From NCBI GenBank assembly GCA_035946615.1, contig DASYZB010000040.1, forward strand, positions 1-42,076: 42,076 nucleotides of DNA, in the 5' to 3' direction. Source of the stretch: Verrucomicrobiia bacterium. GTDB lineage: Bacteria; Verrucomicrobiota; Verrucomicrobiia; Limisphaerales; UBA8199. The notes beneath the pieces were generated by a model. It saw nothing but the letters and a program-made list of their open reading frames with translations, was not told the origin of the DNA and did no database searches. This document shows positions 34,494 through 42,076 of the stretch, in pieces (position 1 is the stretch's first letter; every line of letters starts with the position of its first letter). A program made the translations under genes and the position numbers.

Positions 34494-34730
34494 TTATTGC
34501 CTCTCGTATTCCCCTTTGCTCACTCGTTTGAGCACCGTAAAGCCGGCTTTTTTGGCGTCGGAAATCGAGGCTGTTTTGGGTGAATTGAATGAGGACAGGA
34601 CCTTGCGCACCGGCTTCTTGCAAGCCGGGCAATGGGTCAATGGCGCAGCGGACAAGGGCCGGCGCAGGGTGAATTTTCCGCCGCACACGGCGCAGTCGCC
34701 TTCGCACAATTCGTACTCGTATAAGGGCAT
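34494..34730 (-). CDS. FmdB-type zinc-ribbon protein
   Basis: 78 aa. The start MPLYEYELCEGDCAVCGGKF and the second pair CPACKKPVRKVL give the two CxxC knuckles of the FmdB regulatory-protein family. The C-terminal helix ends with TVLKRVSKGEYER. Such small proteins bind zinc and are thought to assist regulation or metal delivery; their role is not well defined. Located between slipin and the methyltransferase with a 4-base gap to slipin, so it is part of the operon. Confidence 0.8.
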   Translation of the reverse strand: MPLYEYELCEGDCAVCGGKFTLRRPLSAAPLTHCPACKKPVRKVLSSFNSPKTASISDAKKAGFTVLKRVSKGEYERQ

Positions 34731-34734
34731 AGGG

Positions 34735-35514
34735 TCAGCTCTTGGGGCGCCCGCTCAAAAATGGGCCGAACAAATCGATAGGCACAGGTAAAAAGGTGGT
34801 GGTGTTATGTTCGCTTGAAATCTCGCGCATCGTCTGCAGAAAACGCAACTGCAGGGCGATTGGCTCCTTGGCCATCATCGCGGCGGCCTGGACCATTTTC
34901 TCCGCCGCCTGGAATTCGCCTTCGGCATTGACGACTTTTGCGCGGCGTTCCCGCTCGGCTTCGGCCTGCTTGGCCATGGCGCGCTTCATCCCTTCAGGCA
35001 GCGAGACGTCCTTAACTTCCACTGAGGTGACTTTGATGCCCCACGGGTCGGTTTGCCGGTCGATGATCTCCTGCAGCGTCTGGTTGATCTTGTCACGGTG
35101 GGACAGCAACTCGTCCAGCTCGGCCTGGCCCAATACGCTGCGCAGAGTGGTCTGGGAAATCAGCGAAGTCGCCTTCCAGAAATTCTCGACTTTGATCACG
35201 GCGGCGATGGGATCAATGACACGGAAATAAACCACCGCATCGACGGTCACCGGGACGTTGTCGCGCGTCATGACTTCCTGCTTGGCGACGTCAATGGTAA
35301 CGACGCGCAGGTCCATCTTGACCATCCGGTCCACCATCGGCCAGAGCAGGATCACCCCCGGCCCTTTTGCCCCGAGCAGTTTGCCCAGCCGGAAGATAAC
35401 GCCCCGCTCATATTCGCGCAGGATGCGCAGAGCCTGGGGCATGATGGTTGCCACCAGTATCAAGACGACGATGACCGAGGGGATAATTTTAGCAAGGGCG
35501 GAGAACTGTTCCAT
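34735..35514 (-). CDS. Slipin (SPFH/stomatin-like membrane protein)
   Basis: 259 aa. One N-terminal membrane helix ([17 protein letters not shown]) is followed by an SPFH domain starting [19 protein letters not shown], then [20 protein letters not shown]. The C-terminal coiled part ([20 protein letters not shown]) is typical of slipins. These proteins form membrane microdomain assemblies, and in bacteria and archaea they sit next to an NfeD protease that cleaves their C-terminus. That partner lies directly upstream, 19 bases away. No further substrate can be inferred. Confidence 0.92.
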   Translation of the reverse strand: MEQFSALAKIIPSVIVVLILVATIMPQALRILREYERGVIFRLGKLLGAKGPGVILLWPMVDRMVKMDLRVVTIDVAKQEVMTRDNVPVTVDAVVYFRVIDPIAAVIKVENFWKATSLISQTTLRSVLGQAELDELLSHRDKINQTLQEIIDRQTDPWGIKVTSVEVKDVSLPEGMKRAMAKQAEAERERRAKVVNAEGEFQAAEKMVQAAAMMAKEPIALQLRFLQTMREISSEHNTTTFLPVPIDLFGPFLSGRPKS

Positions 35515-35533
35515 AGGTCCTTTCGCTATTTGT

Positions 35534-36814
35534 TCATGTTAACTTTGGTTTGACCTTCAGCGTGAGGCCCTCGATGCCGATAATCTCAACGGGTTGCCCC
35601 GGCTCGACCGGGGCGTCGCTGATAGCGTTCCAATATTCGCCTTCGACAAAGACTTTGCCGCTATGGGCATCGATGTGGGCAATTGCGGCGGTGGTTTTGC
35701 CCAGCATCGCTTCTTTGCCGGTGCGCGAGGGGAGGAACTGGGCGCGCAATCCTGCGCCAACAATGAAAATGAAAAAGGCAGCCGTGACCAGCGTGGCGGG
35801 AATGATATAAGCCAAAGACAACCGGAAGGCCGGTTCGGCGCGATTAAAGAGCATCAGGGCGCCGAGGAAGAACGCGATGATGCCGCCGAAGGTGAGCACG
35901 CCATGTGTTGGCGCGAAGATGTCGGTAATGAACAGGAAGATGGCCAGGCCAATGAGAGCGACCCCGGCAAGATTGACCGGCAGAATGGACCCCATATAAA
36001 GCGCCAGGATGAGGGCGATGCCGCCTATCACCCCGGGCAAGATTGCTCCCGGGCTGCTGACCTCACCGATAATGCCATAGATGGCCGCCAGCATAAGAAT
36101 CAACATCACCTCCGGACGCCAGAGCAGTTGGAACAGCCGCTCGCGGGCGGACACGGGAATCTCGACGACGGTGGCCGCGGCGGTCTTTAGAGGCTTGCCA
36201 TTGACCAGGCGTCCATCGAGCTTCTGCAGCAAATCAGGCATATCGGTTGCAATCAGATTGATGACTTTGAGTTCGAGTGCCTTCTCGGATGTTATCGATT
36301 CGCTTTTCATGACGGCGGCTTTAGCCCACTCGACGTTGCGTCCGCGCTTTTCTGCGATGGTTTCGATCCAACTGCTGGCGTAGTTCTCCAGCTTTTGCTT
36401 CATGACATCATCCATCTTTTCCTCACCACCCATGCCCATGGAAACGGGATGGGCGGCGCCGATACTGGTATGGGGGGCCATGGCGGCCACATCGGCGGCC
36501 AGGGTGATGAAGCAACCGGCGCTCATGGCCCCGGCGCCCGAGGGCGCCACATAAACCACGATTGGGACACTCGATGCGTAGAATTTCTGGACAATTTCCT
36601 TTGTGGAATCCAGCAAGCCCCCCGGTGTATCCAGTTCAACCACCAAGCAGGCATCGTGGCGCGCCCCCGCCTCGTCAATGGCTCGCGCCACATAACTCGC
36701 CGTCGCGGGTCCAATGGCGCCGTCGATTCTAATCAGGCCAACCTGGGGCGCGGCGAAAGAGCAGACCACCCCGCCGAGCAGCAGGGCCAAAAGAACGGTT
36801 AATCCATGCCGCAT
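35534..36814 (-). CDS. NfeD-type membrane serine protease (ClpP class)
   Basis: 426 aa. A signal helix leads into a ClpP-like domain: [17 protein letters not shown], then [16 protein letters not shown] with the nucleophile Ser, and a Lys in [13 protein letters not shown] as the general base, as in the Pyrococcus 1510-N protease. Four or five membrane helices follow ([47 protein letters not shown]), then a C-terminal OB-fold NfeD domain ([15 protein letters not shown]). It should cleave slipin, encoded immediately downstream. First gene of a four-gene minus-strand operon. Confidence 0.92.
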   Translation of the reverse strand: MRHGLTVLLALLLGGVVCSFAAPQVGLIRIDGAIGPATASYVARAIDEAGARHDACLVVELDTPGGLLDSTKEIVQKFYASSVPIVVYVAPSGAGAMSAGCFITLAADVAAMAPHTSIGAAHPVSMGMGGEEKMDDVMKQKLENYASSWIETIAEKRGRNVEWAKAAVMKSESITSEKALELKVINLIATDMPDLLQKLDGRLVNGKPLKTAAATVVEIPVSARERLFQLLWRPEVMLILMLAAIYGIIGEVSSPGAILPGVIGGIALILALYMGSILPVNLAGVALIGLAIFLFITDIFAPTHGVLTFGGIIAFFLGALMLFNRAEPAFRLSLAYIIPATLVTAAFFIFIVGAGLRAQFLPSRTGKEAMLGKTTAAIAHIDAHSGKVFVEGEYWNAISDAPVEPGQPVEIIGIEGLTLKVKPKLT

Positions 36815-36928
36815 CAGAGCCTCGCTATGCCTTACAATAACAAAAGCCCTGCTCAGAGCAATCCTTCTTTTAGGAGCACAAAAAGGCGTTAGCGGGGCTC
36901 GTGAAAAAGTCCAAGCAACGGGCTGAAT

Positions 36929-37008
36929 GTAGGAGACGACGTAAGGAGTCTCTGATCAGCAACTTCTGGGTAAAGCAAAGGCGGCCGGCAGACAATTTTG
37001 ATCAGAGA
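36929..37008. repeat. Degenerate GTAG-headed inverted repeat
   Basis: GTAGGAGACGACGTAAGGAG begins at 36929 and continues TCTCTGATCA at 36949-36958. The same ten bases appear inverted at 36999-37008 (TGATCAGAGA). It resembles the left arm of the 5129-5202 palindrome with a few changes, but the right arm is shorter. It sits in the 289-base spacer between divergent operons. Confidence 0.55.
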
Positions 37009-37103
37009 CAATTCTCATTTTGGAGCCGCTGCCGCATAAATGCGGATTGCTGCGGCATTCCTTTGGCATTGGACTCCACCAGCTTTAAAAGGGAATGTAA
37101 GCC

Positions 37104-37574
37104 ATGGCATTGATACGCATCCTGATAGACGGTTACAGTCTGCTGCATCATTGGCCTGAGCTGGCCCGAGGCCATGCTCGCCATTCAGCCGCCGCCCGCG
37201 ATGAACTCATTCGCCGGATGACCTTGTACCAGGACGCCATCGGCACCCCCATTACCATCTTTTTCGACGGCGCCACCGCCCGGTTCGGCACGCCGGCTGC
37301 TGTGTCTAAGCCTGAACTGGAAGTCCTTTATTCGCGCGCCGGACAAACCGCTGACCAGATGATCGAGCGGGCGGCGCATCGTTTCGAGCCTTATGGGGAA
37401 GTGCTGGCAGTGACCGATGACCTCGCCGAGCGGGAGACCGTCAGCAGCGTCGGCGGGCTGGTATCCAGTTGCCGCAATTTTATTCAAACGGTTGAAAACA
37501 CTTTAGCGGACCTGGCTGATGACATCAAACAACACAACAGGCAGGAACGGCGCCGGTTCCAAAAGCGCCAGTGA
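37104..37574 (+). CDS. YacP-like NYN-domain nuclease
   Basis: 156 aa. The NYN/PIN fold starts IRILIDGYSLLHHW with the first acidic residue, then ITIFFDGATA and VLYSRAGQTADQMIER carrying the later Asp, and VLAVTDDLAERETVSSVGG. This is the Rae1/YacP type, which cleaves RNA or removes aberrant transcripts. AAAAGGGA about 10 bases upstream is a plausible ribosome-binding site. It is followed after 16 bases by the vWA gene, so it heads a three-gene run with the GH5 hydrolase. The functional link between nuclease and hydrolase is not obvious. Confidence 0.85.
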   Translation: MALIRILIDGYSLLHHWPELARGHARHSAAARDELIRRMTLYQDAIGTPITIFFDGATARFGTPAAVSKPELEVLYSRAGQTADQMIERAAHRFEPYGEVLAVTDDLAERETVSSVGGLVSSCRNFIQTVENTLADLADDIKQHNRQERRRFQKRQ

Positions 37575-37590
37575 CGGGGTCTTAGCCGCG

Positions 37591-38919
37591 ATGGCGCCGC
37601 GGCGCGCCCTTTGGTGGGGTGTTTTGTGCCTGGCTCTTTTTGCCGCCTTGCTCCCGCGCGAAACCACAGCGGCAACCAACGCGCCGGCGAGCATTCACAA
37701 TCGCTACCTGTTGATCGTCCAAACCTCACGCTCGATGCAGCACCGCTCCGAGGGGGTTGTGCAGGTGATCCAGGAGTTATTTAGCTCGGCCATGAACGGC
37801 CAATTGCTCCCGGGCGACACGATTGGCCTGTGGACCTATAACGACCGGCTCCATGGCGGCCAGTTTCGACTCCAACACTGGCTGCCCAATTCGCAGCAAC
37901 AGATCACCGCTCGCTTGCTGGGCTACCTTCAAGCGCAGAAATTTGAAAACTCTGCGCGGCTGGAGAAGGTGCTGCCGGTGATGAGCAGTATTATCAACAA
38001 ATCGGATTTCATTACGGTGATTTTGATCACAGACGGCGCCCAGGAGATGCACGGCACACCGTTTGATGACAAGATCAATGCGGCCTATAGCGCCTGGCGC
38101 GACCAGCAGCGAGCAAACCGGATGCCCTTCGTCACGGTGCTCCGAGCCAAGGGCGGCGCCATCACGGATTACTGCGCCAACCCCGCGCCATGGACCCCGG
38201 CCCTGCCCCCGTTACCTAAGGAATTGCTGGCGGCGCAGGAAGCGCCAAAGCCTGCCCCCGTCGTTACCCACCACGCCCCCGCCGCCACTGTGGCCCCGCT
38301 GATTTTTATCGGGAGAAAACCTGTCTCCCAAACGACGCTCCAAACGGAGACAGCCAAAGCCACCGGCTCCACGGCAACCGCCGACCAGTTGGCGAATACC
38401 TCCCCTGCTACAGCCTCGAACGGGCCGGCTGGGACTCCATCCAGCACAGCTTCTGTCACATCGAACCAGCAGCCCGCAAACCTCAAAAGCATAGCTCCGG
38501 TCGCGGCGGCTGCAACCGAACCGGCTGGCGGCACTGGTGTTTTGGCCTCCACAACGGGAGCATCGAGCGCGGGTCAGGACCGCACTGTAAGCCCGGAACC
38601 CCTCGGGCAATCGGTCAAAACAGGAGCATCTGCAGCATCAGGCACGGCACAGCCAGTGTCACCTATTGCGCCAAAAACGGCCCTCGAGGTTCGCGGCCAC
38701 AGCGACATGCCAAAGCTCGTGGCATCCGCGGCCTCACCATTGAGCCCGCCGGCCCAGACAACCCCTTCCAATCGAATTTCATTGAACCCGTTCCTCTGGC
38801 TTGCGGGGGGCGGCTGTTTCGGGTTAGCCTTGGGCATGATTTGGCTCTGGCGCGTCCGAACACGGTCAACCGGCCCAATCAGCGTGATCACCAGATCGAT
38901 GGAGCGCGGGTTCAAATGA
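37591..38919 (+). CDS. vWA-domain secreted or membrane protein with degenerate MIDAS
   Basis: About 442 aa from ATG 37591; ATG 37519 in the same frame overlaps the NYN gene and is less likely. An N-terminal signal (RRALWWGVLCLALFAALL) precedes a von Willebrand A domain: YLLIVQTSRSMQHRSEGV, then VILITDGAQEM. In canonical domains the first strand ends DxSxS; here Gln replaces the Asp (QTSRS), so metal binding may be lost. A long Ala/Pro/Ser/Thr-rich linker (about residues 190-400) leads to a C-terminal membrane helix (PFLWLAGGGCFGLALGMIWL). It looks like a surface-displayed binding protein. The stop overlaps the GH5 start as ATGA. Confidence 0.78.
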   Translation: MAPRRALWWGVLCLALFAALLPRETTAATNAPASIHNRYLLIVQTSRSMQHRSEGVVQVIQELFSSAMNGQLLPGDTIGLWTYNDRLHGGQFRLQHWLPNSQQQITARLLGYLQAQKFENSARLEKVLPVMSSIINKSDFITVILITDGAQEMHGTPFDDKINAAYSAWRDQQRANRMPFVTVLRAKGGAITDYCANPAPWTPALPPLPKELLAAQEAPKPAPVVTHHAPAATVAPLIFIGRKPVSQTTLQTETAKATGSTATADQLANTSPATASNGPAGTPSSTASVTSNQQPANLKSIAPVAAAATEPAGGTGVLASTTGASSAGQDRTVSPEPLGQSVKTGASAASGTAQPVSPIAPKTALEVRGHSDMPKLVASAASPLSPPAQTTPSNRISLNPFLWLAGGGCFGLALGMIWLWRVRTRSTGPISVITRSMERGFK

Positions 38920-39998
38920 ATCGCCGGCAATTCCTGCTGCACACCACCACCGCGCTTGCCGCTGCCGCTGCGGCCCCCGTGGTCTATGCCGCCTTCGCCA
39001 CCAATCCGACCGCGCAACACCTGCCCCGCTGGCGCGGCTTTAACCTGCTGGAAAAGTTCACCAAACGCCCTGAGGGCAACCCGCCGTACCAGGAGAGGGA
39101 TTTTGCTCTTCTGCAGGAATGGGGCTTCGATTTCGCCCGGATGCCGATGTCGTACCTGTGTTGGACCGACCCGGCTGACTGGCTGAAGCTGCAAGAGCCG
39201 GAGTTAAAGGACGTCGATGCCGCTGTCGAGTTGGGCAGGAAACACGGTGTGCATACCAACTTGAACCTCCACCGCGCGCCCGGTTACTGCGTCAACCCGC
39301 CCCGGGAACCGCTGGACTTGTGGACAGATGAGAATGCCTTGGATGCCTGCGCCTTTCACTGGGCGCATTTGGCCAAACGATACAAAGGCATTCCCAATGC
39401 CCGAGTGAGTTTTGATTTGCTGAACGAACCTCCAGACATCAACGAAGAAACCTATGTGCGCGTAGTGACCCGTCTGGTGCAGGCCATTCGCGCTGAGGAC
39501 CCGGCCCGGCTCGTGATTGCCGATGGCCTGCGCTGGGGTGGCAGTCCGGTCAATGGCCTCGCTTCATTGGGTATTGCCCAAAGCACCCGGGGCTATGAGC
39601 CGGTGCAGATTTCGCACTACAAAGCCAGTTGGATGCATGGTTCAGACAAGTGGCCGGTCCCGACCTGGCCGCTGCGCCAAGGCCAAAAGGACGAGATCAA
39701 CAAAGAGACCCTCCGCCGCCGACACATCGAGCCCTGGCAGCGGCTTGAAAGCAAGGGGGTGGGCATTCATGTGGGCGAATGGGGCGCGTTCAATCGCACG
39801 CCGCACGATGTCGTGCTGGCCTGGATGCGCGATTGCCTGGCGTTATGGAAAGAAGCCGGCTGGGGCTGGGCCTTATGGAATTTGCAAGGCGGCTTTGGCG
39901 TTCTGGACAGCCAGCGCGAAGACGTCGCCTACGAAGATTTCCGCGGCCAGAAACTCGACCGCAAGATGTTGGAAGTGCTGCAGAGCGATAAGGGGTGA
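38916..39998 (+). CDS. Secreted GH5-type glycoside hydrolase
   Basis: About 360 aa from ATG 38916, chosen for the ATGA overlap with the vWA gene; the frame runs further upstream but lacks a signal there. The start NRRQFLLHTTTALAAAAAAP is a Tat signal. The GH5 barrel reads RGFNLLEKF, FDFARMPMSYLCWT, then VSFDLLNEPPDINEE with the acid/base Glu, and GVGIHVGEWGAFN with the nucleophile Glu near residue 285. Family activities include cellulases, mannanases and related beta-glycanases. Its coupling to the vWA gene suggests the two are made in fixed ratio. Substrate unresolved. Confidence 0.88.
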   Translation: MNRRQFLLHTTTALAAAAAAPVVYAAFATNPTAQHLPRWRGFNLLEKFTKRPEGNPPYQERDFALLQEWGFDFARMPMSYLCWTDPADWLKLQEPELKDVDAAVELGRKHGVHTNLNLHRAPGYCVNPPREPLDLWTDENALDACAFHWAHLAKRYKGIPNARVSFDLLNEPPDINEETYVRVVTRLVQAIRAEDPARLVIADGLRWGGSPVNGLASLGIAQSTRGYEPVQISHYKASWMHGSDKWPVPTWPLRQGQKDEINKETLRRRHIEPWQRLESKGVGIHVGEWGAFNRTPHDVVLAWMRDCLALWKEAGWGWALWNLQGGFGVLDSQREDVAYEDFRGQKLDRKMLEVLQSDKG

Positions 39999-40034
39999 TG
40001 GTATTCCCAAAACCTCGCCTGGATTCCCCCATTC

Positions 40035-40074
40035 TCCTCGTCCTCCATTTCTCCAGGGGTTTCGAGGACGAGGA
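40035..40074. terminator. Hairpin between convergent GH5 and efflux genes
   Basis: TCCTCGTCCTC at 40035-40045 pairs perfectly with GAGGACGAGGA at 40064-40074 across an 18-base spacer. It lies between two convergent stop codons (39998 and 40116), fitting a bidirectional terminator. A similar CCTCCTCG(T/C)CCTCG block is found at 17596-17612 on the minus strand, so it may also belong to a repeat family. Confidence 0.55.
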
Positions 40075-40097
40075 GGACGGGAGCCCGACCATTTTCC

Positions 40098-40110
40098 AAA
40101 CACGCTCTTG
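40098..40110. repeat. Stop-codon-linked motif copy
   Basis: AAACACGCTCTTG (minus strand CAAGAGCGTGTTT) lies 5 bases beyond the TAA of the efflux gene on its downstream side. Matches 5204-5217 and 17629-17640, which sit directly on stop codons. Confidence 0.5.
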
Positions 40111-40115
40111 AATCG

Positions 40116-41615
40116 TTAAGCTTTATTCTGCCTCCGCGCTTCGTTCTTGGCCCCACTCAACCTTTCCCATCCTCCGCCCAGGGCTTTGACCAAAGCCACA
40201 GCAGCAATTTTTTGCTGGCCTTGAAGCTCAACAACGGAGCGTTCGATGTCGAGGGCTGCGCTTTGAGCTGTGGCAACTTCCAGGTAGGTTACCAGGCCGG
40301 CTTTGTAACGGTTATTGGCGATGTCGAGGGTGCGACGGGCGGCGGTGAGCGCCTGGAATTGGGCATCGGCCTGGGCTTGCAGCAGGCGCTGAGTGGCGAT
40401 TTGGTCTTCGACTTCCTGGAATGCGCCGAGGACCGTTTGGCGGTAAGCGGCCACGGTCTCCTTGTAGGTGGCGCGGGCCAGAGCCAGTTGAGCGCGCAGT
40501 GCGCCTCCGGTGAAGAGCGGCAGTTGAAGGCTGGGACCGACCGCCCACAACCGGCTGGGCCAATCAAACCAGGTCGATGCGCTGAGCGATTCAAATCCAG
40601 CCAGGCCATTGAACTGGACAGCCGGAAAGAAGGCGCCTTGGGCGACCCCAATCCGCGCATTGGCCGCAGCCATCCGCTCTTCCGCAGCAGCAATGTCTGG
40701 CCGCCGTTCAAGCAGTTCACTGGGTAAGAGCAGGGGGATGGCTGGGGCGGGGGCGAGTTCCGCGCTGGCCGGCGCGAGTGCGAACCCTGTGGCCAAGCGC
40801 CCGCACAAGGTGGCCATCGCATGGAGCACCTGCGCCCGTTGCAGACGAAGGGCGGGCAGGGCAGCTTCGGTCGTCCGGAGCTGGGTTTGGGCTTCCGAGA
40901 CATCGAGATCGCTGGCAACTCCGCCGCGCCGGCGGTTCAGGGTGAGCTCAAGCGAGCGGCGATAGGCCTCGATGGTGCGCACCAGGAGGTCGTCCTCGCT
41001 ATCCAAGGCGCGCAAGAGGAAGTAATCGGAGGCCAGCTCAGCGCTGATGGCGAGCCGTACCCCTTCGAGATCGTCAGCGCTGGCTGTGAGTTGCGCGCGC
41101 GCCGACTCGACCTGGCGTCGCACGCGCCCCCAGAGGTCGGCTTCCCAGCCTGCGGTCAGTGTGGCGCTCCAGGTGTTAAAGGTAGGGCTCACCCCTGCGG
41201 GCCGCCCGTTGAAAGGGGCGTTCCGGCTCGTACGTTGCCTGGCGTAACTGGGCGCTGTTTGGACTTGAGGAAACAACTGGGCCCTTGCGGCTTTGACGGA
41301 GGCCTGGGCTTCATCGAACCGGGCGAGGGCCGCCGCCAAGTCCTGGTTGTTGGCCAAGGCGAGGTCTTCCAGGCGGTCCAATTCAGGCTCACTAAAGATT
41401 CGCCACCAGGCCCCGCGCGGGAGACCGGCGGAAGGAGCGGCGGGTTTCCAAGAGCCCGCGTGGGTGAGCGGCTCGGAAAAGACCGCTGGCATGGCATTGG
41501 CGCCGGCAGGGGCAGGGCGTTGGTAATTCGGGCCGACTTTGCACCCGGCGAGCCAAAGGGCCAACCAGAGGAGGCTAGCGACTGCGCAACAGCGCCTGAA
41601 GGTTGGGTTTTTCAT
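40116..41615 (-). CDS. NodT-family outer-membrane efflux lipoprotein
   Basis: 499 aa. The lipoprotein signal ends LWLAGCKVGPNYQRPAP, with the Cys for lipidation and the conserved VGPNYxRP start of the family. Two repeated coiled-coil halves contain the long hairpin helices (ALARFDEAQASVKAARAQLF and QLALARATYKETVAAYRQTV). The periplasmic tip VFSEPELDRLEDLALANNQD and the ending YKAGLVTYLEVATAQSAALD are typical. It should form the trimeric outer-membrane exit channel of an RND-type tripartite exporter for drugs or metabolites. The inner-membrane pump and adaptor are not in the window and may lie to the right, though 460 gene-free bases follow the start. Confidence 0.92.
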   Translation of the reverse strand: MKNPTFRRCCAVASLLWLALWLAGCKVGPNYQRPAPAGANAMPAVFSEPLTHAGSWKPAAPSAGLPRGAWWRIFSEPELDRLEDLALANNQDLAAALARFDEAQASVKAARAQLFPQVQTAPSYARQRTSRNAPFNGRPAGVSPTFNTWSATLTAGWEADLWGRVRRQVESARAQLTASADDLEGVRLAISAELASDYFLLRALDSEDDLLVRTIEAYRRSLELTLNRRRGGVASDLDVSEAQTQLRTTEAALPALRLQRAQVLHAMATLCGRLATGFALAPASAELAPAPAIPLLLPSELLERRPDIAAAEERMAAANARIGVAQGAFFPAVQFNGLAGFESLSASTWFDWPSRLWAVGPSLQLPLFTGGALRAQLALARATYKETVAAYRQTVLGAFQEVEDQIATQRLLQAQADAQFQALTAARRTLDIANNRYKAGLVTYLEVATAQSAALDIERSVVELQGQQKIAAVALVKALGGGWERLSGAKNEARRQNKA

Positions 41616-41649
41616 GGAAATGCTGCTCGCCCGGAGTTCGGGAAGGTGC

Positions 41650-41663
41650 TAGAGCGTGTTTTA
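41650..41663. repeat. Orphan copy of stop-codon motif
   Basis: TAGAGCGTGTTTTA on the plus strand, upstream of the efflux gene. Same sequence as the motif at the ends of three minus-strand genes, here not next to any recognised stop codon; it may mark the end of a lost gene. Confidence 0.45.
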
Positions 41664-41893
41664 TATAAGGGGCCGCGGCATAGATTACAGGCAAGGACCC
41701 CTCTCCCCTCCCGCTGCGACGGCGCGACAGCGCGGCGAGTCGGAAGGGGTATCTGTTTAGCCCGCTCGCGCCAGCGCTTCGTAGCGCAGGTTCCAACCCT
41801 TGTAGTTACCCACGTTTTCTTCGAGGAAACTTGAGGACTTCTAATCGCAGGTGGTTTTCGGTGGCTTGGCCCCAGAGCTAGCCGCGGGTTCAA

Positions 41894-41959
41894 ACCCCGT
41901 AGGGGTAACCTGTTTATAGTACCCGTCCCGCTATGAGCGGCGCCAAACCCCGTAGGGGT
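41894..41959. repeat. Two copies of CCCCGTAGGGG hairpin repeat
   Basis: ACCCCGTAGGGGT (a 5-base-pair stem with GTA loop) at 41894-41906 and again at 41947-41959, each preceded by CAA and followed by (A/G)ACCTG. Short GC hairpins of this style are typical of REP families mobilised by RAYT transposases. Confidence 0.5.
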
Positions 41960-42076
41960 GACCTGACACGTCATCAATCGACAGAGACGCGGCAGCTTTC
42001 GTGTTGTAGCGCATGTTGCGGACTCCTCTGTAAGCCGGCGGCTCGGATTATTGCTCTTCGGATTCAGTCGGGATTT

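Larger units (their letters stand above)
41616..42076. other. Repeat-rich gene-free tail
   Basis: 461 bases upstream of the efflux gene to the window end, with no convincing gene. It contains TAGAGCGTGTTTTA (41650-41663), two copies of ACCCCGTAGGGGT (41894-41906 and 41947-41959), each followed by (A/G)ACCTG, and the related phrases CGGGTTCAAACCCC and GTTTATAGTACCC. The efflux promoter should be inside the first 100 bases, but no clear -35/-10 pair was found. Confidence 0.55.

Noticed and set aside
40821-41834. 337-codon plus-strand frame over the efflux gene start
   Set aside because: It is antisense to the clear NodT-type lipoprotein signal and coiled-coil regions and has no recognisable motif.

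Overview
The window looks like a piece of a soil- or plant-matter-degrading Verrucomicrobiota chromosome (Pedosphaera/Limisphaera type). This is inferred from the moderately high G+C, the many secreted glycoside hydrolases with Tat or lipoprotein signals, a type II secretion-style prepilin, an NfeD/slipin pair, and a small decayed 'NGKVARLP' protein of a kind I associate with Verrucomicrobia. No rRNA or other taxonomic marker is present, so the placement is not proven.

Layout. Bases 1-6474 form an envelope-polysaccharide region: a three-gene overlapping minus-strand operon (small YVDPGSG membrane protein, two-part methyltransferase, partial multi-pass membrane protein), GT9, GT2 and WecG/TagA-type glycosyltransferases, and a UDP-glucose dehydrogenase-type enzyme. 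An orphan Phd-like antitoxin lies at 6652-6927. Bases 7054-17575 hold a tightly packed plus-strand catabolic cluster: ROK regulator, TauE/SafE exporter, FSA-type transaldolase, L-fucose isomerase-like enzyme, Na+/solute symporter, class II aldolase, a GH79-like hydrolase broken by one amber codon, and a GH2 hydrolase. The combination of a sugar isomerase, a transaldolase and a sulfite/sulfonate-type exporter makes a sulfosugar (sulfoquinovose-like) pathway a candidate. This is the most interesting item in the window, but key partner genes are missing.

Bases 17638-29470 are mixed: a PAS/HAMP histidine kinase, an overlapping sulfotransferase/GNAT pair, tRNA-Arg(CCG), transketolase, a prepilin-like protein, a beta-CASP nuclease, an S53 peptidase without an obvious propeptide, and a LuxR regulator with an alpha/beta hydrolase. 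Bases 29471-33595 are a decaying accessory island: REP-like hairpins, a two-gene nucleotidyltransferase module, a broken RAYT transposase, a frameshifted unknown gene, a small membrane protein and a decayed Verrucomicrobia-type gene, with visibly more A+T than the flanks from about 31.5 kb. Bases 33596-36814 are a minus-strand operon (NfeD protease, slipin, zinc ribbon, MnmD-like methyltransferase). Bases 37104-39998 are a plus-strand operon (NYN nuclease, vWA protein, GH5 hydrolase). A NodT-type outer-membrane efflux lipoprotein and a repeat-rich tail end the window.

Intergenic spaces carry a recurring repeat set: GTAG-headed palindromes, a TAAGAGCGTGTTT-like motif at or just after stop codons, and GC-rich REP hairpins. 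No rRNA, CRISPR array or intact insertion sequence was seen.
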